Origin: Daejeonella lutea
Lineage (GTDB): Bacteria > Bacteroidota > Bacteroidia > Sphingobacteriales > Sphingobacteriaceae
Length of the DNA: 64,000 nucleotides
Assembly: GCF_900168015.1 (NCBI RefSeq)
Contig: NZ_FUYR01000004.1
Coordinates: 1 to 64,000 of the forward strand
Direction of reading: 5' to 3'
The notes under the pieces are model-generated. The model made no database searches, had not been told where the DNA came from, and saw only the letters and a list, made by a program, of their open reading frames with translations. This document shows positions 17,501-26,253 of the stretch, piece by piece (the stretch's first letter is position 1; the number at the start of each line of letters is the position of its first letter). The translations under genes were made by a program, and so were the position numbers.

Positions 17501-18031
17501 ATGAATAAGCATCGCATTTTTACTTTTATCCTTGTGTTGACCGTTTTGGCAACAGCATTCAGCAGCCAGGCCCAGACTACAGTATATATTGTCCGTCATG
17601 CAGAGAAAAATATGAAGGACCCTGCCTCTGCCGATCCGGCCTTGTCAATTGATGGGCAGGACCGCGCCAGAGACCTCGCGACACTCCTCCAGCCAAAGCG
17701 TCTGCTCGCTGCCTACGCCACCAACTCAAAAAGCAGTAAACTAACTGCAGAACCTTCGGCATACGGGCACGGTGTTAAGGTGCAGGTATATGATCCCACA
17801 GATCTTGCAGAGTTCGCTTCGACAGTACTCCGCCAGCATACCGGTGGAGCAGTGCTGATTGTCGCTGATCTGAATAACGTCCTGAACATGGTGGAAGCCT
17901 TTGGTATCAAGAGCACCATGCCTCCCCTAAATGCCGATGATTATAATTATCTCTTCGCGGTCACTGTAAACGGTGACTCCACACAGTTGATGATTACCCA
18001 GTATGGGAAGTTGAAGAAAACGGTTAAATAG
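17501..18031 (+). CDS. Exported histidine-phosphatase-fold protein, probably degenerate
   Basis: A 176-residue exported protein with signal peptide (cleavage near SQAQT). The phosphoglycerate-mutase/histidine-phosphatase fold is clear: VYIVRHAEKN carries the RH motif (about residue 32), followed by DGQDRARDLA. The second catalytic His, normally in a VxGHS motif, is missing: the matching position reads VLIVADLNNVL. The usual Arg of the SxxxRAxQTA motif is also replaced (TNSKSSKLTAEP). It may therefore be catalytically dead or a ligand binder. A TTAATTTGC promoter-like element lies about 25 bases upstream. Confidence 0.8.
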   Translation: MNKHRIFTFILVLTVLATAFSSQAQTTVYIVRHAEKNMKDPASADPALSIDGQDRARDLATLLQPKRLLAAYATNSKSSKLTAEPSAYGHGVKVQVYDPTDLAEFASTVLRQHTGGAVLIVADLNNVLNMVEAFGIKSTMPPLNADDYNYLFAVTVNGDSTQLMITQYGKLKKTVK

Positions 18032-18165
18032 GTTGACAGTTGAGGGTTGACGGTTGACAGTTGAGGGTTGACAGTTGACGGTTGATGGTTGACAGGGTCT
18101 GCTGTTCGGCTTTTCTGACTTAGCCATCCGACTTCCGACCTCAGACTTCCGACCTCCAACCTCCC
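18031..18165. repeat. Heptamer arrays, GGTTGAC and GACTTCC words
   Basis: Directly after the histidine-phosphatase stop codon, about nine copies of GGTTGAC/AGTTGAG-type 7-mers run to about 18095. After a 34-base spacer a second array of GACTTCC/GACCTCA 7-mers runs from about 18130. Both keep a 7-bp period. Confidence 0.75.
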
Positions 18166-18295
18166 AAGCCCCTGCCAAATACCGTAGAAATATTTGAAAA
18201 TAATTTGTTGCTTTGCCTCGAATTTCCTGTCAGATATTGATGGAAAACAAAGGCTGCTACGCCCGCCCACAATCGCTAGCATTAACAAGCGTATT

Positions 18296-20269
18296 ATGTC
18301 AACAAACCGTTCAAAAGTTTCAATTGCAGGACTGCTCATAGCCCTGGGTATCATCTTTGGCGATATCGGAACCTCTCCGCTTTATGTATTAAATGCCATC
18401 ATAAAAGAAAAGACGATCAGTGAGCAACTGATCATTGGGTCGCTTTCTTTGATCATATGGACCCTGACGCTGCAGACTACCGTAAAATACGTCATACTAA
18501 CCCTGCAGGCTGATAATAAGGGCGAGGGTGGTATTTTCTCGCTCTTCGCACTTGTCAGGAGAAGGCGCGGGAAATGGCTCGTATTACCCGCAATGATCGG
18601 GGGAGCAGCGCTGCTTGCCGATGGGATGATCACACCGGCGATTTCAGTTACTTCCGCTGTCGAAGGCTTGAAAAATGTACCTATACTTTCTGATATTTCC
18701 CAGACATCCATAATATACATCGTTATTGGGATCCTTACCGTGCTGTTCTTCCTGCAGCAATTCGGTACGGCTCTAATTGGAAGGTTTTTCGGACCAATCA
18801 TGTCGGTCTGGTTTATTATGCTGGCTTCCCTGGGCTTGCTCCATATTTCAGACGATCTTTCAGTGTTTAAGGCGTTCAACCCGTATTATGGAATACAGTT
18901 ATTGATCGAATATCCTAAAGGGTTTTACATCCTTGGCGGCGTGTTTCTATGTACAACCGGAGCTGAAGCCCTGTATTCTGACCTGGGTCACTGCGGCAAA
19001 TGGAATATCCGGTACTCCTGGATCTTTGTAAAGACTTGTCTTATTATCAACTATCTCGGTCAGGGAGCCTGGTTGTTGAGTCATTATTCAGGCAAACACA
19101 TTAGCAGCGAAATGATCGAAACAGGGTTCAATCCCTTTTATTCGGTTATGCCAGGATGGTTCCTGTATATCGGGATTATCATTGCCACAGCTGCAACCAT
19201 CATTGCCAGCCAGGCACTCATTTCAGGATCCTTTACCCTGATCAGTGAGGCGATGCGCCTGAATTTATGGCCGAAGCTCAGAATTAATTACCCAACGGAA
19301 GAACGCGGGCAGTTATATATCCCCGCAATTAACTCTATACTGTTTCTCGGTTGTATAGGGATAGTGATCTACTTTGGAAAAGCATCCAATATGGAAGCAG
19401 CATATGGCCTTGCCATCACCTTGTGTATGATCTCCACCTCACTGCTCTTTGCTAACTACCTGGTCATCAAAAGAACATCACCATTTCTGATTTATCTCTA
19501 CCTGCTGGTTTACCTTGCTATTGAACTGAGTTTCCTGGCCGCGAATATGGACAAGTTTCCGCACGGAGGCTATGTAACGGTTATTATTGGCAGCATTCTC
19601 TTTTATATCATGTACAACTGGTATACTACCCGCAAGATCAAAAACCGATACACTGAGTTTGTCGAGCTCGGGCATTATGTGCAGAAGCTAAAGGAACTTA
19701 GCAATGATACCAGTATCCCGAAATATGCAACGCACTTAGTGTACCTGACCAGCGCTGATAATCCCAAAGAGATTGAACACAAAACCATGTATTCCATTCT
19801 CTACAAGAAGCCCAAGCGTGCCGATATTTATTGGTTTATCCATGTGGATACGGTTGATGATCCTTACACCTGTGAATTCATCGTCGATCACATTGTCGAA
19901 AATGATGTCATACGAATAGAGTTCCGCCTCGGCTTTAGGGTTCAGCCGCGTATCAATTTACTATTCCGCAAAGTGGTGGAAAACCTGGTGCACAATAAGG
20001 AAGTTGACATCACCAGCCGGTATGACAGTCTTGAAAAAAGTAATGCGACAGGCGATTTCTCTTTTGTCGTGATGGAAAAATACCTGAGCAATGAGAACGA
20101 GTTATCCTTCCGCGACCGGGTGTTGATGAAAACTCACTTTTTCATTAAACATATCAGCCTATCTGAAGCATCTGCATTTGGCTTAGATACCAGTAATGTG
20201 GTCGTTGAGAAATTTCCGTTGATCGTAGCTCCGGTGGATAATATCAATTTGAAAAGGGTAAGCAAGTGA
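18296..20269 (+). CDS. kup: KUP-type potassium uptake transporter
   Basis: A 657-residue inner-membrane K+/H+ symporter of the KUP/HAK/KT family. ATG at 18296 (MSTNRSKVSIAGLLIALGII) is chosen because it is followed at once by the family signature FGDIGTSPLYVLNAI; the 34 residues upstream in the open frame look non-coding. About twelve hydrophobic segments fill residues 10-430, with conserved DNKGEGGIFSLFAL and GAEALYSDLGHCGKWNIRYSW. The C-terminal 200 residues are the soluble cytoplasmic domain. Length is usual for the family. It is monocistronic, with a heptamer array upstream and no clear terminator. Confidence 0.96.
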   Translation: MSTNRSKVSIAGLLIALGIIFGDIGTSPLYVLNAIIKEKTISEQLIIGSLSLIIWTLTLQTTVKYVILTLQADNKGEGGIFSLFALVRRRRGKWLVLPAMIGGAALLADGMITPAISVTSAVEGLKNVPILSDISQTSIIYIVIGILTVLFFLQQFGTALIGRFFGPIMSVWFIMLASLGLLHISDDLSVFKAFNPYYGIQLLIEYPKGFYILGGVFLCTTGAEALYSDLGHCGKWNIRYSWIFVKTCLIINYLGQGAWLLSHYSGKHISSEMIETGFNPFYSVMPGWFLYIGIIIATAATIIASQALISGSFTLISEAMRLNLWPKLRINYPTEERGQLYIPAINSILFLGCIGIVIYFGKASNMEAAYGLAITLCMISTSLLFANYLVIKRTSPFLIYLYLLVYLAIELSFLAANMDKFPHGGYVTVIIGSILFYIMYNWYTTRKIKNRYTEFVELGHYVQKLKELSNDTSIPKYATHLVYLTSADNPKEIEHKTMYSILYKKPKRADIYWFIHVDTVDDPYTCEFIVDHIVENDVIRIEFRLGFRVQPRINLLFRKVVENLVHNKEVDITSRYDSLEKSNATGDFSFVVMEKYLSNENELSFRDRVLMKTHFFIKHISLSEASAFGLDTSNVVVEKFPLIVAPVDNINLKRVSK

Positions 20270-20373
20270 GGTCGTGGGTTATGGAAATATCAATTGAATT
20301 CAATGACTGACTAATCAATCTTGCCTGATAGTGTAGGCTTAGAAATAATGTAATGTTAATGCTCGAAATGAGA

Positions 20374-20955
20374 TTAATTCGTCTTTTCCGAAATCTCAAT
20401 TACAACCTGGTCAAGTTCTTTAGCTGAGGTGAAGAGCAGATCTAACAATTCGGGGTTGGGCTCAGTGGTCTGCAAAAGAGTCGCAAGTCCAAGAATGTTA
20501 GCCAGAGGCTTGCGCACAACATGCGATTGGATAAACCCAATCTCTTCGAGCTGCGTCTCGGCATGACCGAGCTTATCTTTTGTAATAACCAGTTCTGAAA
20601 TATTGGTGCCGATGCAATATACACCACTTGGACTTCCGTCAGGTCCAAGGGTAGCCTGCATTTCCCAGCGGGTAGTTACAAAGCCACCTTGGCCGTCGTG
20701 CTTGCGCAGCGTAACCGGTACAAGTTCCTCAGGATGCTGCAAACATCGGTAGCCCGCAGCGGCGCATACTTCGATATCTTCAGGATGCAGGGTTACTGAA
20801 AATGATTGACCAAGGAGTGTTCCTCTCCCAAAACTGAAATTTCGGTCGTAGTTAGGGCTGACGTAGCTATACACGCTATTCAGGTCGACCGCAATGGTGT
20901 AAAAGTATTGGGAATCGTTGAGGAAGGTGTTTATTGCATTAATTGAAGTATCCAT
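20374..20955 (-). CDS. PAS-domain protein with histidine-kinase dimerisation-like helix, no ATPase domain
   Basis: A 193-residue cytosolic protein. Residues about 12-125 are a PAS/PAC sensor (YFYTIAVDLNSVYSYVSPN to CIGTNISE). Residues about 130-190 form a helical hairpin with a His in FIQSHVVRKPLANILGL, like the dimerisation/phosphoacceptor helix of histidine kinases. The ATP-binding domain that should follow is absent; the gene ends right after the second helix. Such truncated forms occur in Bacteroidetes and may act as phosphotransfer or scaffolding proteins. No regulator gene is adjacent. Confidence 0.78.
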   Translation of the reverse strand: MDTSINAINTFLNDSQYFYTIAVDLNSVYSYVSPNYDRNFSFGRGTLLGQSFSVTLHPEDIEVCAAAGYRCLQHPEELVPVTLRKHDGQGGFVTTRWEMQATLGPDGSPSGVYCIGTNISELVITKDKLGHAETQLEEIGFIQSHVVRKPLANILGLATLLQTTEPNPELLDLLFTSAKELDQVVIEISEKTN

Positions 20956-21514
20956 ACAGTATTAAAATTCATGTCGCACGGGCTGCGAATACAAATGGTT
21001 AAGCTGGTTCAGGGTGATTTTGTTTGCTGCGGATTGAAATTCCGCGTTTATACGTTCGGTCCGTGATTTTTGCGGTAGTGTATGAACTTAGATGCCAATT
21101 TCGAAGTTCCCATTAACCTTATCTTCACGCTATGCAATAATCCTGATTATTAGTCCCCTGCCCTCCGGCGGACAGGTTAATGCCTGGCTTTAAAATAAAC
21201 TTTTAGCAGAGTCTTCATACTTACCGCCTATTTCGCGTTCGGTGTACTGTCCACCCGGGTCGGACCTCACCATACTAACGGCACCATTCGGGATTAGAAC
21301 CCAATAACTGTAATGCACCAGTGTTTGTGTTTAAAGCAACAGTAAGCTATTGACCGTAAGGCAGGTCTTTCTTTGCCGTTTGAAGCAGTAATTGGTAATC
21401 AGTGATCTGGTCTGGGCGGAGAGCCAGGCGCTTATACCCTTTCCCGAAAAACCGCGTCAAGCCCGGGAAGATTTCCTAATAGTACGTGGCCACATACTCC
21501 AGGAGCCCTCCTTC

Positions 21515-21577
21515 GACTTCTGACCTCAGACCTCTGACTTCATACTTCTTACTTCATTCCTCTTTCTTCACTTCTCC
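21515..21577. repeat. Heptamer array, GACCTCA/TACTTCT words
   Basis: About nine consecutive 7-mers drift from GACTTCT and GACCTCA to TACTTCA, TTCCTCT and CTTCTCC while keeping the 7-bp step. A shorter relative lies at about 21721-21750. Confidence 0.7.
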
Positions 21578-21835
21578 ATAAGCAATCATTTAAATGGTTT
21601 ATATTTAATATTCATACCGGTACAATTTTCTTAGCAGGCATCATCCTACGTTTATCTCCCGTTCATCCCGGCCTTCCCTAAGTTCATTTTAAGCTCTCCC
21701 CATAGCTACCATCCCTCTCAGGCTTCTGACTTCTGACCTCTGACTTCATCTCCCTGCGAAAACCCGCAAACCTCCCCACCTTTCATTCCAGAACCTGCAC
21801 ATACACGCACTGATTCCAGCCTTCTTATCTAAGGG

Positions 21836-21873
21836 TGATCTCAGTGCTTAGACAGTGTGATCTCAGTGCTTAG
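21836..21873. repeat. Two direct copies of a 16-bp sequence
   Basis: TGATCTCAGTGCTTAG occurs at 21836-21851 and again at 21858-21873, a 22-bp period. No gene is near enough to make this an obvious operator. Confidence 0.6.
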
Positions 21874-22345
21874 GAAGGGTGAAGCCGTGAAGATCAAAAT
21901 GGAGTCAATTTGACTTAAAAGCTGCAGGTTTTTGCATGGCATCCTGCAAGACCAAATTTTCCACTCCCGTCGAAAAACGAAGAACGATTTTGTCTTTATG
22001 TCCGGGACAAACTATTTCGATTTGGGGGCTAGCAAGCGCAAAGTTCCCAATGCTCCCCAAAACTGAAGAACAAAATCATTCCTCTTTGCGGAACTATCGC
22101 CCCATTCACTCCGGAATACCGTTCCTATTTGCGGAACGGCACAGTTTCCATTTTCCTCCCTCATGCTTCCTGCTACCTGCATCATACCTCGTGTCTCCGG
22201 TCCATTTAATTAGGATTCACTAATTGTTCATTAACCCTTCACCGTTTTATCAAGGTATTTCAGTTTCTAATCATCCCACCTCTCTTTCTTTTTCGTACCC
22301 TTCACATCCCCAGATCGAACCTCATTTCTCCGATCTCTTTCAGTT

Positions 22346-22412
22346 TTCCACTTTCACTTTCCACTTTCCTCTTTCACCTTTCCTCTTTCACCTTTCCTCT
22401 TTCACCTTTCCC
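22346..22412. repeat. Heptamer array, TTTCACC/TTTCCTC words
   Basis: Alternating TTTCACC and TTTCCTC 7-mers repeat about nine times. This pyrimidine-rich array is strictly 7-bp periodic. Confidence 0.8.
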
Positions 22413-22459
22413 TCCCTATAATTTACTAAAATTCCTCCTCTTTTCCATGTAGAATGCAC

Positions 22460-22580
22460 TTTTACGAAATTTTCAATGCCGGTGAACTCACAATTATGAA
22501 ATCCGCAACGTCGGAACTTGACGAATTATGAAATTCGCAAGGCCGGCACTAACCGAATTATGAAATTCGTAATGAAGAAT
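22460..22580. repeat. Degenerate 31-32-bp tandem repeats with palindromic core
   Basis: Three to four units follow each other with a 31-32-bp period. The core CGAATTATGAAATTCG, a 6-bp stem with a 4-base loop, is perfect at 22522-22537 and 22554-22569. It is imperfect at 22491-22505 and traceable near 22465. A GCCGG-like motif separates the cores. Confidence 0.7.
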
Positions 22581-22716
22581 TCGCTTTATTTCGAGATTTG
22601 TAAAGAAAATGGGTAGAAATTCTGCGTGAAATTTGGATTTGCCTGTAAAAGTTTAGCTGCAAGTCAGAATCAGAATTGGCCAGCTTTAGAGTGTGTCGTT
22701 TTAGCGCAAATTTTAT

Positions 22717-23160
22717 TTACTGCTTCTTCTCATAAACAATAATCATACTCAGATCATTCCCTTCCACCGGCGCAATCCCATGTGAGCTCCCCGTCCTCGT
22801 TAAAATTGCATCACCTGGTTTGACTGGAAATTTCTCGCCGTTTAATGTGATCACACCCTTACCTTCAATGATATAGTATACTTCATCTTCAGTTTGTTGA
22901 TGATATCCGATCGCTGAACCCGACTTTAAGGTTCGCTTTTTAAATACGGTATGATAGCCAGGCGCTTTATCAAAGAAAGTATAACCTATGCTCTCGCCGC
23001 CTCCTTTATGTGGGCCGGGTTCCTTTTTCATAACCTGCTCATCACGTTCAAAAACATATTTAGCGGGATCAGATTTTGTGGGATCCGTCTGAGCCTGTGA
23101 TGATGATACACCTGCAATAAGGAGCGCAATTATGATTAGAATAGTCTTGGTGTTATGCAT
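22717..23160 (-). CDS. Exported cupin-domain protein
   Basis: A 147-residue exported protein. The start at 23160 (MHNTKTILIIIALLIAGVSS) gives a proper signal peptide; the longer open frame adds 13 unlikely residues. Residues about 65-140 form a single cupin barrel with motif 1 IGYHQQTEDEVYYIIEGKG and motif 2 PGDAILTRTGSSHGI. His and Glu of motif 1 and the His of motif 2 would hold a metal. It could be a small dioxygenase or a sugar/ligand binder. No operon partner. Confidence 0.87.
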   Translation of the reverse strand: MHNTKTILIIIALLIAGVSSSQAQTDPTKSDPAKYVFERDEQVMKKEPGPHKGGGESIGYTFFDKAPGYHTVFKKRTLKSGSAIGYHQQTEDEVYYIIEGKGVITLNGEKFPVKPGDAILTRTGSSHGIAPVEGNDLSMIIVYEKKQ

Positions 23161-23373
23161 CTGGTATTGTTGAAATATGATATGTCTGTTGATTAGCATT
23201 TTGACTTAATATACAAATTGCCTTCGACAGTGGGAACAAATGGATCGTACTGCGTGAAACGACTTACAACAGTTTTAAGGCATTCGGCCAGGTTCATTTC
23301 ATAAGAAAAGCCCACATTCCTGTGAGCTTTGAAAGTGGTTTTACCTACTGCCAGATCCCCCGGCGTTCAATCC

Positions 23374-23922
23374 TCAGCAACCTCTATTCTTACTAAAATC
23401 CCGTTTGAAAAGCACCTTATTAGGCTGCTCAATCACATCGCCCGATAATATTAAATAGGGATGATTTGGGGAGTAACCCGCGCTGCGGCTTTTTACCACG
23501 ATTCTGTCGTTAACTTTCAGGGTTTGTAACTTCTCGAAATCCTTAGGAATAAATTGCATCATGTATTTTTCCCCGGCAATTTCGACGATCAGCCATTTAA
23601 TTGATGCGGATTTTCCGTCGCGTTTAAAAGTTGTTGAAGTTACAACGGCGTTCATCGGGGAGAAATCCTTAATGTTCTTTCTAATCTTGTCGTGACTGGC
23701 ATGCACCTTTTTCCCGGCAGGAGAGGCTTCCCATAATTTATAATGTATACCATCTGGGGTATTTTCCCATTTCTTTCGGGCAGCTATACTAGCTTCCTTT
23801 TCGGCAGCAGTGGGGGCTTTCGGCTTAGTGGCTTTTTTATCATCGCGATTGGCAAATACGAATCCGCTTACCACAAGCATGGGTAAGATCAGCAGATAAA
23901 TGGTTTTTTTCATATGTTTCAT
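23374..23922 (-). CDS. Exported hypothetical protein
   Basis: A 182-residue exported protein. A signal peptide (MKKTIYLLILPMLVVSGFVF) begins either at 23922 or three codons later. A Lys/Ala-rich linker (about 28-50) is followed by a beta-rich domain (about 85-175) whose pattern, with IVVKSRSAGYSPNHPYLILSG, recalls an OB fold. I cannot assign a family or function. It stands alone between the cupin gene and a divergent lipoprotein gene. Confidence 0.65.
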   Translation of the reverse strand: MKHMKKTIYLLILPMLVVSGFVFANRDDKKATKPKAPTAAEKEASIAARKKWENTPDGIHYKLWEASPAGKKVHASHDKIRKNIKDFSPMNAVVTSTTFKRDGKSASIKWLIVEIAGEKYMMQFIPKDFEKLQTLKVNDRIVVKSRSAGYSPNHPYLILSGDVIEQPNKVLFKRDFSKNRGC

Positions 23923-24268
23923 ATCCTTTGAGTTTGAATAGTCAAATTTAGGCTTACTGCTGCTGCAACGAATGATTTGGGTTGTAAATAAAAATGTAAA
24001 TTATGTAAATTATGGTAAACAGGGCTTATAAGGATCGTACGTTTCTGAAAGTAACGGCGATGACAAGTGTGGTATCCTGTTGGTTTCCAGTCGGCGAGCA
24101 AGCGGACAAGATAATTTAATTGCTCACACTGTACCCGGCCAGATCTCTAGCAAGATACAGTAAGGTGCTGACATGAAAATTCAACTTATTCGTGTCATTT
24201 TTTTAAAATACCTAATAAAAGGTCTGGTAGCTATGGTCGGCTTATATATTTTTGCCAGAAAAAATGTG

Positions 24269-25042
24269 ATGAGAAATTTTAGAGTAATTAAAGCTATTCC
24301 AGTCGTTATCCTTGCAGTATTTTTAATGACCGGATTTTCAGGGTGTAAAAAGGTAAAAGATACGATTGAAGCAGCTTGGGAAGGCTATTGGGCAGGAGTA
24401 TTCGACCTCGGTGACGGGTGGCAGATTGAGCTAAGCGGCGACAGGGCAACATACGTTACTGCCGGTATTTCAAAAACTGGAACCAATGTGGGCGATTCAT
24501 TCGCCATCGGAATGGAATTAGTAGGCAATAATAAATGGAAGGGAAATATTAGAGATAAAAATGGTTTTGGATTTTTAGTTAGAGGTACTGCGGAAATAGT
24601 TAACAATAAACTTGTGATAACTCCCGACGGCGCTGCTCCTTACACGCTCAACAAGGGTGTTAAAAATACAGGCAGTTCGGGAGGGGGAACGGGTACTAAT
24701 GCTCAGACTTTATTGAATGAGAAAGTTGATGGTAAGCGGGGAGATCAAAAGATATATAAGGTTACTATCCCAACCGGTGTAAAGGTTTTGGAAGTGAGAA
24801 CAACTGAAGTTGCCGGCACTTATTATTACAATCTTGCTGACCTTTTTGTGAGTAAGGGTGTTGATCCAACGGTTAAACTTCTGCCAACTTATTCCTGGAC
24901 TGCCGATAAAGCCAGCGTTAATCCTAACCGGGAAGATGACGTTGTGGTGTTTCAAAATCCGGCCGCAGGAGTGTATCATATCATGTTATATGGATACAAT
25001 AGTGATTTTACGTCGCAGTTAGTTGTTAAGATTGAAAAATAG
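24269..25042 (+). CDS. Lipoprotein with C-terminal PPC-type domain
   Basis: A 257-residue lipoprotein. ATG at 24269 gives MRNFRVIKAIPVVILAVFLM followed by TGFSGC, a lipobox; the open frame extends 32 codons upstream but with no export signal at its front. Residues about 35-130 are a small beta domain (YWAGVFDLGDGWQIELSGD). A Gly/Thr-rich linker leads to about 150-257, which matches bacterial pre-peptidase C-terminal (PPC) domains: TLLNEKVDGKRGDQKIYKV and GVYHIMLYGYNSDF. PPC domains usually accompany secreted enzymes, but no enzyme domain is present here. A terminator follows the gene. Confidence 0.75.
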   Translation: MRNFRVIKAIPVVILAVFLMTGFSGCKKVKDTIEAAWEGYWAGVFDLGDGWQIELSGDRATYVTAGISKTGTNVGDSFAIGMELVGNNKWKGNIRDKNGFGFLVRGTAEIVNNKLVITPDGAAPYTLNKGVKNTGSSGGGTGTNAQTLLNEKVDGKRGDQKIYKVTIPTGVKVLEVRTTEVAGTYYYNLADLFVSKGVDPTVKLLPTYSWTADKASVNPNREDDVVVFQNPAAGVYHIMLYGYNSDFTSQLVVKIEK

Positions 25043-25073
25043 GGTAATTGCCACGCAGAAAGGATTGAAGCTG

Positions 25074-25100
25074 AAAGGGCTCTGAGAAGAGCCTTTTTAT
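25074..25100 (+). terminator. Intrinsic terminator of the PPC lipoprotein gene
   Basis: AAAGGGCTCT pairs with AGAGCCTTT (one bulged G), with a GAGA-type loop and a T tract. It is 32 bases after the stop at 25042. Confidence 0.8.
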
Positions 25101-25407
25101 GTAGCACCGAAAGCCGTCCGCCGGATGCGGATAAAACAACTGCGCTTTGTCCGGGAATTCCAGCCTTAATGATTGTCCAGACCTCATCCCTGCCTTTTGC
25201 ACTCTTTAGTTTTTTTTCTCTCTTCAAGGCTTCAGCTTTGGTCAGAAATTCTTCTGTGTATACGAGATCCAAGGGACGGAAATTTATTGTCCGGCCTTTG
25301 GTTGCAAGGTGATTGTGAGATTTGAGTCTTTCGTTGAGATCAGATGGGTATCCGATGTAGATTTTATTATGGCGAGCTGACTATAGAATATACACTTTAA
25401 ACACCAT
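25100..25407 (-). pseudogene. GIY-YIG nuclease-like gene with an early amber stop
   Basis: On the minus strand from ATG at 25407 the frame reads MVFKVYIL, then TAG, then SARHNKIYIGYPSDLNERL and on through KAEALKREKKLKSAKGRDEV. This is the small GIY-YIG superfamily protein (UPF0213/YhbQ-like). The stop stands where the family has Tyr of the first GIY-like strand (VYILYS), a single-base change. After about residue 85 the frame runs on without family likeness through the terminator of the facing gene, to a stop at 24976. The true 3' end is therefore unclear. Probably inactive. Confidence 0.8.
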
Positions 25408-25504
25408 ATCCTGATTAAAGCCCGCGGCAGGTGATGGTACAATGTTCGGGGAAACGCAGGATTTTTGATAGTATTGGTCCTTTGTAATGAGCCAACGGTT
25501 ACAA

Positions 25505-25531
25505 TAAAAAAAGCCACCGCAAGGTGGCTTT
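25505..25531 (-). terminator. Intrinsic terminator downstream of tRNA-Met
   Basis: On the minus strand AAAGCCACC pairs with GGTGGCTTT around TTGC and is followed by a T tract. It lies six bases after the tRNA 3' end. Confidence 0.88.
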
Positions 25532-25536
25532 ACATG

Positions 25537-25610
25537 TAGCGGGGAGCAGGATCGAACTGCCGACCTCAGGGTTATGAATCCTGCGCTCTAACCATCTGAG
25601 CTACCCCGCC
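25537..25610 (-). tRNA. tRNA-Met (anticodon CAT)
   Basis: A 74-nt cloverleaf on the minus strand: acceptor GGCGGGG with CCCCGCT (first pair G-U), D loop AGCTCAGATGGTTAGAGC, anticodon loop TTCATAA giving CAT, and T arm GGCAGTTCGATCCTGCT. CCA is not encoded. Since the first acceptor pair is a G-U wobble, it could be elongator rather than initiator; the G-C rich anticodon stem run of initiators is not present. Confidence 0.95.
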
Positions 25611-25777
25611 AAAATTATTTTTAAACAATCTTCTAACTTTTATTTGTTTGTCGTTTACAACGATTATATTGCTTGCCAACACCCTCTTAAAAGAGAGTTG
25701 CAAATATAGAGGAAATTACTTTTCTTTAGAAACTAATCATCAAAAAAAACGCCTCAAGCGAGTAAATATTTATAGGA

Positions 25778-26158
25778 ATGTCAGAAAAGAAGAAGTTTAA
25801 TGTTGAGTATGAAGTAAAATCATCTCCTAAAATATTGTTTGGTTTCCTAAACGAACCTAATGGCCTGGCTCAATGGTTTGCTGATGATGTGAACTATCGC
25901 GATCAGGTATACACCTTTACCTGGGATGGTGAGCAGCAAAAAGCCAAACTTCTTTCTATAAAGGAAAACAAGCACGTTAAATTCAAATGGCTTGATGATG
26001 AGCCGCATTGCTATTTCGAGATGGAAATTGTCCAGGATGAGCTGACGAATGACGTTGCTCTTTCCATAACCGACTTTGCCACTGATGATACCCTGCAGGA
26101 CCGGAAGCTCATCTGGGATAATCAAATCCAATACCTGGTAAGCGTCTTAGGAGCATAA
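25778..26158 (+). CDS. START-like domain protein
   Basis: A 126-residue cytosolic protein with the helix-grip fold of the START/Bet v1 superfamily, in the small form typical of Bacteroidetes (SSPKILFGFLNEPNGLAQWF near residues 14-33 and WDNQIQYLVSVLGA at the end). It may bind a hydrophobic ligand; no ligand is known for this subfamily. It lies 96 bases before the LptF/G gene on the same strand. Confidence 0.87.
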   Translation: MSEKKKFNVEYEVKSSPKILFGFLNEPNGLAQWFADDVNYRDQVYTFTWDGEQQKAKLLSIKENKHVKFKWLDDEPHCYFEMEIVQDELTNDVALSITDFATDDTLQDRKLIWDNQIQYLVSVLGA

Positions 26159-26173
26159 GGATTAAATTTTCTG

Positions 26174-26181
26174 TATTTTTG
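26174..26181 (+). promoter_or_regulatory. Bacteroidetes-type -7 element before LptF/G gene
   Basis: TATTTTTG fits the Bacteroidetes -7 consensus TAnnTTTG, 73 bases before the ATG at 26254. No good TTTG -33 element was found. Confidence 0.4.
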
Positions 26182-26253
26182 TGACTGAACTATTATGGGC
26201 GGCTTTTGCTGCACCATGATCTTTGCATTTGCTTAACGTACAATAGCCAATCC

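Larger units (their letters stand above)
20956..22716. other. 1.76-kb gene-poor region with several short repeats
   Basis: No convincing gene was found on either strand. Short open frames at 21936-22223 and 22224-22421 are low-complexity and I reject them. The region holds 7-mer arrays (21515-21577, 21721-21750, 22346-22412), a 16-bp direct repeat (21836-21873) and degenerate 32-bp tandem repeats (about 22460-22580). The rest shows nothing I can name and may be a decayed locus. Confidence 0.6.

Noticed and set aside
21936-22421. Two plus-strand open frames of 95 and 65 codons
   Set aside because: Low-complexity Ser/Pro/Phe-rich translations through heptamer-array DNA; no start context or family likeness.
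22460-22580. 32-bp repeats considered as a small CRISPR array
   Set aside because: The whole 32-bp unit is repeated and degenerate, so there are no distinct spacers; no cas genes are near.
25284-25517. Minus-strand open frame of 77 codons before the tRNA
   Set aside because: It is in a different frame from the GIY-YIG homology, which explains this stretch better, and it runs into the tRNA terminator.
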